This document shows, piece by piece, positions 16,311-23,877 of a stretch of DNA of 64,000 nt. Location: contig DVFO01000048.1 of NCBI GenBank assembly GCA_018713215.1, positions 32,122 to 96,121 of the forward strand, written 5' to 3'. The notes beneath the pieces were generated by a model. That model worked only from the letters and a program-made list of their open reading frames with translations. It did not search any database and was not told the DNA's origin. A program made the position numbers and the translations under genes. Position 1 is the stretch's first letter; each line of letters opens with the position of its first letter. This DNA comes from Enterenecus faecium (GTDB lineage: Bacteria; Bacillota; Clostridia; Oscillospirales; Oscillospiraceae).

Positions 16311-17336
16311 ATGGGTCAACCGCTGCAATTTTGCCGAGGCGGTGGGTGCACCGCCAAACTGGGCCCTGCGGCCCTGAGCCGGGTGCTGGAGAAGCTGCCC
16401 CGGCCCACCGACCCCAATTTGCTCATTGGCGCGGAGTCCAGCGACGACGCCGCAGTGTATCGCCTCACCGATGACCTGGCCATCGTCCAGACCCTGGACT
16501 TCTTCCCACCCATGTTGGATGACCCCTACCTCTTCGGGCAGGTGGCCGCCGCCAACGCCCTCAGTGACATCTACGCCATGGGGGGCGAGGTGAAAACGGC
16601 GCTGAACATCGTCTGCTTTCCGGAGGAGATGGACCTGAACATTCTGGGCGAGATTCTCCGGGGTGGCAGCGAGAAGGTGCTGGAGGCCGGAGGCTCCCTG
16701 GCCGGGGGCCACTCCATCGCCGACCAGGAGGTGAAGTACGGCCTGTCTGTGACGGGGGTGGTCCACCCCCAGCGAATTCTGGCCAACAACACCGGAAAGG
16801 TGGGGGACCACCTCATCCTCACCAAACCTCTGGGGGTGGGCCTGCTGTGTACCGCCGCCCGGCTGGGCCAGGTGGACCCCCAGGCCTTCCAGGGGGCGGT
16901 GAAGTCCATGACCACCCTAAACAAATACGCTGCCCAGGTGGCGGCCAAGTACCGGGTCCACGCTGCCACCGACGTGACGGGGTTTGGATTGTTGGGGCAC
17001 CTCCACGAGATGATGCGCCCCGACCTGTCCGCCCGGATTTTCTCCCACGCCCTGCCCGTGCTGGACACGGCCCTGGACTGTGCCGACGAGTTTTATCTCA
17101 CCGCCGCCGGGCAGCGCAACCGCAATTTTGCCGCAACCCGGGCGGTGCTCCACGGGCTCACCTTTGCCCAGGAGGAACTGCTCTTTGACCCCCAGACCTC
17201 GGGGGGCCTGCTGCTGGCGGTGGAGGAGGCGGACGCCCAGCCCCTATTGGAGGAACTGCGTACCCTGGACTTGCCCTGCGGCGACATCGGGACCATTCTG
17301 CCCCGGTTGGACGCAGAGATCATTGTAGAACCGTAA
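16311..17336 (+). CDS. selD: Selenide, water dikinase (selenophosphate synthetase)
   Basis: A 341-residue enzyme making selenophosphate from ATP and selenide. The catalytic loop near the N-terminus reads CRGGGCTAKLGP, with cysteine rather than selenocysteine at the active-site position, followed by the family Lys. ATP-binding residues are in SSDDAAVYRL and QTLDFFPPMLDDPYLFGQ, and the C-terminal domain has ATDVTGFGLLGHL. The ATG at 16311 gives the usual N-terminus; an earlier in-frame ATG at 16272 lies inside the aminopeptidase gene. It heads a seven-gene selenium hydroxylase maturation cluster and supplies its selenium donor. Confidence 0.96.
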   Translation: MGQPLQFCRGGGCTAKLGPAALSRVLEKLPRPTDPNLLIGAESSDDAAVYRLTDDLAIVQTLDFFPPMLDDPYLFGQVAAANALSDIYAMGGEVKTALNIVCFPEEMDLNILGEILRGGSEKVLEAGGSLAGGHSIADQEVKYGLSVTGVVHPQRILANNTGKVGDHLILTKPLGVGLLCTAARLGQVDPQAFQGAVKSMTTLNKYAAQVAAKYRVHAATDVTGFGLLGHLHEMMRPDLSARIFSHALPVLDTALDCADEFYLTAAGQRNRNFAATRAVLHGLTFAQEELLFDPQTSGGLLLAVEEADAQPLLEELRTLDLPCGDIGTILPRLDAEIIVEP

Positions 17337-17355
17337 ATAAGAGGAGGAACTGAAT

Positions 17356-17979
17356 ATGGAAGTTCTGGTGGATGCCCGTGGCAAGGCCTGCCCCTTGCCG
17401 GTGATTGAGACCCGCAATGCTCTGCGGGAACATGGTGCCCCGGTGGTGACCCTGGTGGACAACGACATCGCCCGGCAGAACGTGGAGAAGATGGCCCGTC
17501 AGATGGGCCTGAATGCCGCCACCCAGCAGGAGGAGGGGGGCTGGCGCATCACCCTCACCGCTGCAGGACAGGGCTTTGACCCGGACAGCCAGGAGGTGGA
17601 AGACCTCATGGAGAACATTCCCCCCTGCACTGTGCCTGTCCAGGGCCCCACCGTGGTGGTGCTGTCCTCGGACCAGATGGGAACGGGGGATGAGGTGCTG
17701 GGCCGGGCTCTGATGAAGGGCTTTGTCTACGCCCTCACCCAGCTGGATGAGGCCCCGGACACCGTACTTTTGTACAACGGCGGCGCCAAGCTGTCCGTGG
17801 AGGGGGCGGAGACGGTGGCGGACCTGAAGACCCTGGAAGAGGCCGGGGCGGAAATCCTCACCTGTGGCACCTGCTTGAACCACTACGGCCTTACCGAGAA
17901 ACTGGCGGTGGGCAGCGTCACCAACATGTATGTCATTGCCGAGACCATGGCCAAGGCCGGAAAGGTCATCCGCCCATGA
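17356..17979 (+). CDS. yedF: Selenium metabolism protein YedF (TusA-DsrE fusion)
   Basis: 207 residues. The N-terminal TusA-like domain has the conserved cysteine in KACPLPVIETRNAL, and the C-terminal DsrE/F-like domain carries VVVLSSDQMGTGDEVLG and a second conserved cysteine region EILTCGTCLNHYG. This architecture defines the YedF family found beside selD in selenium-using bacteria, where it is thought to handle selenium or sulfur transfer. It lies 19 bases after selD with AGAGGAGGAACTGAAT upstream, and overlaps the next gene by ATGA. Confidence 0.94.
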   Translation: MEVLVDARGKACPLPVIETRNALREHGAPVVTLVDNDIARQNVEKMARQMGLNAATQQEEGGWRITLTAAGQGFDPDSQEVEDLMENIPPCTVPVQGPTVVVLSSDQMGTGDEVLGRALMKGFVYALTQLDEAPDTVLLYNGGAKLSVEGAETVADLKTLEEAGAEILTCGTCLNHYGLTEKLAVGSVTNMYVIAETMAKAGKVIRP

Positions 17980-18803
17980 GGGGCGTGGTAGTCGTCCGGG
18001 GCGGGGGAGACCTGGCCACCGGGACCATCCTGCGCCTGTACCAGTGCGGGGTGCGGGTGTTGGTACTGGAGTGCGCCCAGCCCACCGCCATTCGCCGGGC
18101 GGTGGCCTTCTGTGAGGCGGTGTATGACGGTGTGACCCAGGTGGAAGGGGTGACCTGTCGCCGCATAGACACCCCGGAACAAGCCGAAGAAGTGTGGACA
18201 GCTGGGGAGATTCCCCTGCTGGTGGACGAGACCGGGGCGTCCCTGCTTCAGGTCCGGCCTGTGGCCCTGGTGGATGCCATCCTGGCCAAGCGCAATCTGG
18301 GTACCACCCGGGACATGGCCCCCATCACCGTGGCCTTGGGCCCCGGCTTTGTGGCTGGGGAGGACGTGGACGCCGTGGTGGAGACCATGCGGGGCCACCG
18401 TCTGGGCCGGGTTCTGTACACCGGGGCCGCCCAGCCCAACACAGGGGTGCCGGGGAAGATTGGCGGCTACGACAAGGAGCGGGTCATCCACGCCCCGGCG
18501 GACGGGGCCCTAGTGCCCTGTGCTGCCATCGGCGACGTGGTGCAGGCGGGGCAGACCCTGGCTATGCTGGGGGACGTGCCGGTGCCCGCCACCATTGACG
18601 GCGTGCTCCGAGGGCTCATCCGGGCGGGATACCCGGTGACCAAGGGCCTGAAAATTGCAGACATTGACCCCCGGCTGGGGGAGCGGGAGAACTGTACCAC
18701 CGTCTCGGACAAGGCCCGGGCCATTGCCGGGGGCGTGTTGGAGGCCCTGCTCCACCTGGCTCAGGAGCGAGGCCTCACCCGTTGCCTGCTGGGGGAGGGG
18801 TGA
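17976..18803 (+). CDS. yqeB: Selenium-dependent molybdenum hydroxylase system protein YqeB
   Basis: 275 residues of the YqeB/EF2563 maturation family, known only from genomes with selenium-dependent molybdenum hydroxylases. It starts with a Rossmann-like VVVRGGGDLATGTILRLYQC, has LGPGFVAGEDVDAVVETMRG in the middle and a lipoyl-like APADGALVPCAAIGDVVQAG region in the C-terminal half. The biochemical role is unproven. Translation is coupled to yedF (ATGA) and the cysteine desulfurase follows after four bases. Confidence 0.93.
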   Translation: MRGVVVVRGGGDLATGTILRLYQCGVRVLVLECAQPTAIRRAVAFCEAVYDGVTQVEGVTCRRIDTPEQAEEVWTAGEIPLLVDETGASLLQVRPVALVDAILAKRNLGTTRDMAPITVALGPGFVAGEDVDAVVETMRGHRLGRVLYTGAAQPNTGVPGKIGGYDKERVIHAPADGALVPCAAIGDVVQAGQTLAMLGDVPVPATIDGVLRGLIRAGYPVTKGLKIADIDPRLGERENCTTVSDKARAIAGGVLEALLHLAQERGLTRCLLGEG

Positions 18804-18807
18804 GCCC

Positions 18808-19956
18808 ATGATCTATCTGGATACGGCGGCCACCTCCTTTTTGAAGCCACCCTGTGTGGCCCAGGCGGTGGTGGATGCCATGCACACGGTGGGCTCCCCA
18901 GGTCGGGGGGCCCATCCCCTGACGTTGGCGGCCTCCCGCACCGTGTGGGCCTGTCGGGAGGCGGTGGCGGAGCTGTTGGGGGCCGCAGACCCCGCCCGGG
19001 TCTGCTTCACCCTCAACTCCACGGCGGCGCTGAACACCGCCATCTGTGGCCTGTACGGCCCGGGGGACCACGTCATCACCACTGCCCTGGAGCACAACTC
19101 TGTGCTGCGCCCCCTGTATCGGCTGGAGGAGCAGGGGCTGGAGCTGACCATCCTCCCCGCCGACGAAACGGGCAACATCGACTATAAGGACTTTGCACGG
19201 GCTCTACGCCCAAACACCCGGGGGGTGGTGTGCACCCACGCCTCCAATGTCACGGGCAATACCCTGGATTTGAAGTGTATCGGGAACTTTTGTCGGGCTC
19301 ATGGCCTCACCTTTGTGGTGGACGCCTCCCAATCTGCGGGAGTGCTGGACGTGAACCAGAAGGCGGTGGGGGCATCGGTGGTGTGCTTTACCGGCCACAA
19401 GGGACTGCTGGGCCCTCAGGGCACCGGTGGGTTGAGTGTGGCCCCGGATGTGACTCTCCGTCCTTTAGCGGTGGGGGGCAGCGGCGTGCACAGCTATGAC
19501 CGCCGCCACCCCCAGGACTTGCCTGAGGGCCTGGAGGCGGGCACCCTCAACGCCCACGGCCTGGCGGGATTGCTGGCTGGGATAACTTATATCAAAGAAC
19601 GGGGCCAGGAAAACTTGTATCGGCAGGAGATGAAATTGGCCCGGACTTTCGTAAACGGAGTGCGGCACCTCCCCGGTGTGACGCTATACGGGGATGTGGA
19701 TGCCCCCCACCGCACGGCGGTGGTGTCCCTGAACCTGGGAGAGGAGGACGCCGGAGAGGTGGCGGACGTGCTGGCCCAGGAGTTCGGTATCTGCACCCGG
19801 GCGGGGGCCCACTGCGCCCCTCTCATCCATGAGGCCCTGGGCACCTCGGCTCGGGGGGCAGTGCGGTTTTCCTTCTCCCATTTGAATACCCCCCAAGAGG
19901 TGGCCCAAGCCGTGGACGCTGTGGCAGACTTGGCCCGGCGGCTATCACCCATATAA
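18808..19956 (+). CDS. Cysteine desulfurase-like class V aminotransferase
   Basis: A 382-residue PLP enzyme. The Schiff-base lysine lies in VVCFTGHKGLLGPQG (near residue 198) and the catalytic cysteine in CTRAGAHCAPL (near 336). It belongs to the subgroup found beside yqeB in selenium hydroxylase clusters and probably mobilises sulfur or selenium for the hydroxylase cofactor. The ATG at 18808 sits just after the yqeB stop; a longer open frame upstream overlaps yqeB and is not used. The next gene, a DUF3343 protein, may accept the product. Confidence 0.93.
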   Translation: MIYLDTAATSFLKPPCVAQAVVDAMHTVGSPGRGAHPLTLAASRTVWACREAVAELLGAADPARVCFTLNSTAALNTAICGLYGPGDHVITTALEHNSVLRPLYRLEEQGLELTILPADETGNIDYKDFARALRPNTRGVVCTHASNVTGNTLDLKCIGNFCRAHGLTFVVDASQSAGVLDVNQKAVGASVVCFTGHKGLLGPQGTGGLSVAPDVTLRPLAVGGSGVHSYDRRHPQDLPEGLEAGTLNAHGLAGLLAGITYIKERGQENLYRQEMKLARTFVNGVRHLPGVTLYGDVDAPHRTAVVSLNLGEEDAGEVADVLAQEFGICTRAGAHCAPLIHEALGTSARGAVRFSFSHLNTPQEVAQAVDAVADLARRLSPI

Positions 19957-19966
19957 GGAGAAACCC

Positions 19967-20206
19967 ATGTTGAGAAAACCTCAGCTTCGCCTGGTCATCA
20001 CCTTCCACACCACGGCGGAGGCGTTGAAAACCGAGAAACTGGCCCGGGAGCAGGGCCTGGAGGGACGGCTCATTCCGGTGCCCCAGGTCCTCAGCGCCGG
20101 GTGTGGGCTGGCGTGGAGCGCCCCGCCGGAGACCCAGGCGGCCATGGAGACTGTGCTGGAACAGGGGAACATCCACCCCCAGCAGATCATTCAACTGACC
20201 ATTTAG
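19967..20206 (+). CDS. DUF3343 protein (putative selenium/sulfur carrier)
   Basis: 79 residues of the DUF3343 family, starting MLRKPQLRLVITFHTTAEAL with the conserved cysteine in VLSAGCGLAWSAP. The family is small, ferredoxin-like in predicted fold and has been proposed to carry selenium or sulfur between the neighbouring enzymes. Position directly after the cysteine desulfurase supports that. The start follows AAGGAG by about seven bases. Confidence 0.88.
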   Translation: MLRKPQLRLVITFHTTAEALKTEKLAREQGLEGRLIPVPQVLSAGCGLAWSAPPETQAAMETVLEQGNIHPQQIIQLTI

Positions 20207-20217
20207 GAGGGATGCAG

Positions 20218-21210
20218 GTGGACAACGGATATCGAGCTCTGGCCCATGCCCTGGACGAGAAGGGCCTAGTGTGGCGGGTTACCTCTCTGAAGGGGGAGAC
20301 CCTGGGCCAGGCGGTCCAGCTGGAGCAGCGCCCTACCTGGCTGGGCCACGGCTTCCAGCCCCCTTGCCAGACCACAGATGAGATGGGGCGGGCGGTGCTG
20401 GTGGAGTGCCTGCGCCGGGAAAAGACCCTGCTCATCTGCGGCGGCGGCCATGTGTCGGTGCCTGTGGCTCGGCTGGGGGTGATGCTGGGCTACCAGGTGA
20501 CAGTGGTGGACGACCGGGCGGAGTTTGCCCAGCCCCAGCGGTTTGAGCCGGGGGTGGACACCGTGTGCGCCCCCTTCGAGGAATACCTGTCCCAGACCTT
20601 TCCCTGGGAGGAGCATCCCGACCTGTCCGTGGTCATCGTCACCCGGGGCCACGGAGGAGATGCCGCGTGCCTGCGTCAGGCGGTGAAACATCCCTTGACC
20701 TATCTGGGCATGATCGGAAGTAAGAGAAAAAATCAAGCCATCTTCCAGCTGCTCCAGGGGGAGGGGGTGGCCCCCCAGGCGCTGGAGCGGGTCCACGCCC
20801 CCATCGGGCTGGACATCGGGGCCCAGACCCCCGAGGAGATCGCCGTGTCCATCGCCGCGGAGTGGATTGCCACCCGCCAGTGTGGCCAGGGCTCTGTCTT
20901 CCCCCGGGAACTCCGGGAGGCCCTGCGGTCCGGCGCTGGGGGCGTCATGGTCACGGTGGTGAAAAAATCCGGCTCTGCCCCCCGGGGTGTGGGAACCCGG
21001 ATGTTGATTCGTCCTGACGGCACCACCGTGGGCACCATCGGCGGTGGCCTGGCGGAATACCAGGCGGTGTGCCAGGGGCGGGATTTGTTGGACCACCCTT
21101 GCCCCATGTTGGTCTCCTATGACATGCGCTCCGGGGAAGCAGGGTGCTCCGGTATGATCTGCGGCGGCACCATTGAGGTGCTGTTTGAAAAGGTGCCCAC
21201 CCAAGTATAG
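20218..21210 (+). CDS. XdhC family molybdenum hydroxylase maturation protein, domains in swapped order
   Basis: 330 residues. The Rossmann XdhC_C domain comes first (LLICGGGHVSVPVARLG near residue 72; YLGMIGSKRKN near 163), and the XdhC/CoxI domain follows (GGVMVTVVKKSGSAPRGVGT near 243; CSGMICGGTIEVLFE near the end). In standard XdhC the CoxI part is N-terminal, so the order is permuted. XdhC proteins insert sulfur, or here perhaps selenium, into the molybdenum cofactor. The GTG at 20218 is chosen because AGGAGG (20205-20210) is seven bases upstream; the ATG at 20212 is only one base from it. It is the last gene of the selD operon. Confidence 0.88.
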   Translation: MDNGYRALAHALDEKGLVWRVTSLKGETLGQAVQLEQRPTWLGHGFQPPCQTTDEMGRAVLVECLRREKTLLICGGGHVSVPVARLGVMLGYQVTVVDDRAEFAQPQRFEPGVDTVCAPFEEYLSQTFPWEEHPDLSVVIVTRGHGGDAACLRQAVKHPLTYLGMIGSKRKNQAIFQLLQGEGVAPQALERVHAPIGLDIGAQTPEEIAVSIAAEWIATRQCGQGSVFPRELREALRSGAGGVMVTVVKKSGSAPRGVGTRMLIRPDGTTVGTIGGGLAEYQAVCQGRDLLDHPCPMLVSYDMRSGEAGCSGMICGGTIEVLFEKVPTQV

Positions 21211-21212
21211 AT

Positions 21213-21253
21213 AAAAAATGCCTGTCCGGTTTTTGGCCGGACAGGCATTTTTT
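21213..21253. terminator. Bidirectional terminator between XdhC and yqeC
   Basis: A 17-bp stem AAAAAATGCCTGTCCGG (21213-21229) with its exact complement (21237-21253), flanked by A- and T-runs. It ends both convergent units. Confidence 0.95.
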
Positions 21254-21920
21254 ATGGGCAAATGGTGCAGGAAATCCCACGGGCGGAGAGAACCTCCTTC
21301 ACTTGGGCCGCCACCTCTTGGCGGCGAGGGGTGTCGGCATGGGTGAGCAGAACATGGTACTTATCAAGAGGCAGCCCTCCGGCGTCCATGGCGTCCTGAA
21401 TGCAGAAGAGTATATCCGGGGTGTCTACGGTGTGTTGTGGGTCTTTTGCCCAGTCCGGGCAGAGCTGATAGCAGTGGACGCACTCGGCCACCGGGCGGTC
21501 CACCGCAGACAGCCCCGCCACCACCAGGCACAGGTCTGTATGGGGTAACATCACCGGTTCAAAGGAGCGGTGCAGCTTCAAGGGCAGCATTTTTGCCCCG
21601 TCTGCCTCGTATAGCACCAGCTGGGCCTGATGAAAGCCCAGTTCCAAAAGTTCCGGGGACAGAGCACGCAGCTTGCCTTCCTGAGAGGTACATCCGGCAC
21701 AGGTGACCCCTGGCTGGGCCAATGCCTCGGCCAACTCCTGGGGTGAGGGGTCTATGAGCAGCCGGTCACATACCGTGTCCGGGTAGGGGCGGATGCGGGT
21801 GGTGGTGGTCAGCAGCACCCGCTGCTGGCGGTGGGCCACAGCCAACCGCCCCAGGGCAGTGGTCTTTCCTCCCGCTCCGATGGCGGCCACAGAATGCATG
21901 GTCTCCAGAGAAATTGGCAC
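21252..21920 (-). CDS. yqeC: Selenium-dependent hydroxylase accessory protein YqeC
   Basis: 222 residues with an N-terminal P-loop AAIGAGGKTTALGRLA and the family motifs LLTTTTRIRPYP, VLYEADGAKMLPLK and DLCLVVAGLSAVDRP. YqeC is a predicted nucleotide-binding accessory of selenium-dependent molybdenum hydroxylases. It faces the selD operon and shares its terminator. The GTG start follows AGGAGGGATATCCC. The 295-base region upstream, shared with the two-component operon, holds only promoters. Confidence 0.92.
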   Translation of the reverse strand: MPISLETMHSVAAIGAGGKTTALGRLAVAHRQQRVLLTTTTRIRPYPDTVCDRLLIDPSPQELAEALAQPGVTCAGCTSQEGKLRALSPELLELGFHQAQLVLYEADGAKMLPLKLHRSFEPVMLPHTDLCLVVAGLSAVDRPVAECVHCYQLCPDWAKDPQHTVDTPDILFCIQDAMDAGGLPLDKYHVLLTHADTPRRQEVAAQVKEVLSARGISCTICP

Positions 21921-22116
21921 GGGATATCCCTCCTGTTCCTGACTGTAATATCCAATTTATCAAAGCATATTTAGCCGGAAATTGCAAGAGGAATTGAGGG
22001 GAAAAGTACCATTGCCCCGTAATAGGAGGCAATAAACGCCAGTATGGGAGAAACAGGGCATAAATGGACACATATGGTGGGGAGACAGACAAGATGCACA
22101 AAAATCGAAAATGAGA

Positions 22117-22145
22117 TTGAAAAAAAGTGGGTAATGTGCTTTAAT
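22117..22145 (+). promoter_or_regulatory. Promoter of the sugar-sensing two-component operon
   Basis: TTGAAA (22117-22122), 17-base spacer, TTTAAT (22140-22145), about 70 bases before the response regulator gene. Confidence 0.6.
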
Positions 22146-22215
22146 TTAGTAAAATATCAATGAAGGAACAGCGGAGCGGCCCACGGGCCGGACATAGGAA
22201 GAGGGGGAGTTTACC

Positions 22216-23877
22216 GTGGTGTGGCAAGACAGAGACAAGGGTGAGAGTGGTGTGCAGTTTCCGTACCGCTACCGGGTCATGCTGGTGGACGACGAGGAGG
22301 AAGTGCGGGAAGGCGTGCGGGAGAAAATGGAGTGGAACCGATGCGGCTTTGAGCTGGTGGCCGAGGCGTCCAACGGCCAGGAGGCCTGGGAGACTGCCAA
22401 AACCGTGGCCCCCGATGTGGTGATTACCGACATTCGTATGCCCTTTATGAGCGGGTTGGAGCTGTGCCACAATCTGCGCACCATGTTTCCTGATATCTGC
22501 CTGGTGATTCTCACCGGATATGACGACTTTGACTACGCCAAACGGGCCATTCAGGAGAATGTGACCGAGTACATCTTGAAACCCGTAAATTTTGGAGAAT
22601 TTACCGCCCTTATGGGACGGATTCGAGAGAAACTGGACCAGCACCTGGCCAAGCAGTACGATTTGAAGCGGCTGAGAGAGCAGTACGAGATGAGTCTGCC
22701 CGCCATGCGGGAACAGCTGTTGGCCCGGCTGTTGGACAGCAGCGTCCAGGAGGAGTGGGCCCGGGAAAAGGCACGGGAAATGCGCCTGAGCATCGCCGGG
22801 GAGAAGTGGACCATTGCCCTCATCCGTTATAACGGGGGAGACGGGGCCATGCAGCAGCGGGAGTTGCTGCCTCACATGGTGCGGCAGCGGGCGGAGAAGG
22901 AGCTGCCCCGGTACTGCCCGGTGATCTGCTTCCTCTACCAGGACTATGTGGCGGTGTTGGCCACCATCGAGCAGCAGCAGGACATGCTCCAGCTCATCAA
23001 CGGCATGCGCCAGATCTGCCTGTCCGCCCAGCGATTCCTCCAGCTGGAGCTGGCGGTGGGCATTGGCAGCACTTGCACCGCCCTGTCCCAGCTGCGCCGA
23101 TCTGCCATGGAGGCCAGAAATGCCTTGGATTATCAGACTATGGTGGGGGAGGAGCCGGTGGTGTACATCGGGGACATTGAGCCCCAGACCACCGAGGCCT
23201 CCGCTCTGGAGGGCTACTCCTTCCGGGAACTTCTGGCCGCCATGCGCCTGGAGGACAATGACCAGATTGAGGAGACGGTGCGCAACTTTCTCTCGGTGCT
23301 GCGAGCCAAGAAAATGCCGGTGTCCCAGTACCGGCTGTCGGTGATGGAGCTGGCCACCGAGCTGCTGCGGGTTATCAAGACTTATGAGTTGGAAGACACC
23401 GACGATCTGTCCCAGCAGCTGGTGGAGCTGACGTTACTAAAAAATCTCAACTCTCCCTGGGTCTTTGAGAGCCGCCTCATCCAGCTGTGTCAGCAGATCA
23501 GCCGCTCCATTGCGCAAAAGCGCAACAACGCCACCCAGCTGGTGGCGGAGGAGGCCAAGACTTACATTCAGAAGCACTACAGCAACCCGGCACTGTCCCT
23601 GGAGTCGGTGTGTACCCATCTGCATTTGAGTGTCAGTCACTTTTCCACCCTGTTCAAGCAGGAGACGGGGTGCGGGTTTGTCAACTACCTCACCCAAGTG
23701 CGGCTGACCCAGGCGGCGTGGCTGCTGGACAACACGGACAGCGCGGTGGGGGAGATCGCCCAACAGGTGGGATACAGCGAACCGGCCTATTTCAGCTACG
23801 TGTTTAAAAAGCGGTACGGGGTCTCCCCCATGAAGTACCGCTATATGAAGGAGAAGAGTGAAGATGGGGAGGGTTAA
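22216..23877 (+). CDS. AraC-type response regulator (YesN-like)
   Basis: 553 residues. The receiver domain (about 20-140) has the acidic pocket VMLVDDEEEVREG, phospho-acceptor Asp in DVVITDIRMPFMSG and the Lys in YILKPVNFGEF. The C-terminal AraC domain (about 450-545) has SLESVCTHLHLSVSHFSTLF and the second helix-turn-helix VGEIAQQVGYSEPAYFSYVF. The middle is a helical linker. The start is GTG at 22216 behind GAGGGGGAG. It overlaps the histidine kinase gene downstream, its cognate partner, and probably controls sugar-use genes elsewhere. Confidence 0.93.
   Translation: MVWQDRDKGESGVQFPYRYRVMLVDDEEEVREGVREKMEWNRCGFELVAEASNGQEAWETAKTVAPDVVITDIRMPFMSGLELCHNLRTMFPDICLVILTGYDDFDYAKRAIQENVTEYILKPVNFGEFTALMGRIREKLDQHLAKQYDLKRLREQYEMSLPAMREQLLARLLDSSVQEEWAREKAREMRLSIAGEKWTIALIRYNGGDGAMQQRELLPHMVRQRAEKELPRYCPVICFLYQDYVAVLATIEQQQDMLQLINGMRQICLSAQRFLQLELAVGIGSTCTALSQLRRSAMEARNALDYQTMVGEEPVVYIGDIEPQTTEASALEGYSFRELLAAMRLEDNDQIEETVRNFLSVLRAKKMPVSQYRLSVMELATELLRVIKTYELEDTDDLSQQLVELTLLKNLNSPWVFESRLIQLCQQISRSIAQKRNNATQLVAEEAKTYIQKHYSNPALSLESVCTHLHLSVSHFSTLFKQETGCGFVNYLTQVRLTQAAWLLDNTDSAVGEIAQQVGYSEPAYFSYVFKKRYGVSPMKYRYMKEKSEDGEG

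Noticed and set aside
16311..17336. SelD as a selenoprotein
   Set aside because: The active-site position reads cysteine (GGGCTAK) with no in-frame TGA.
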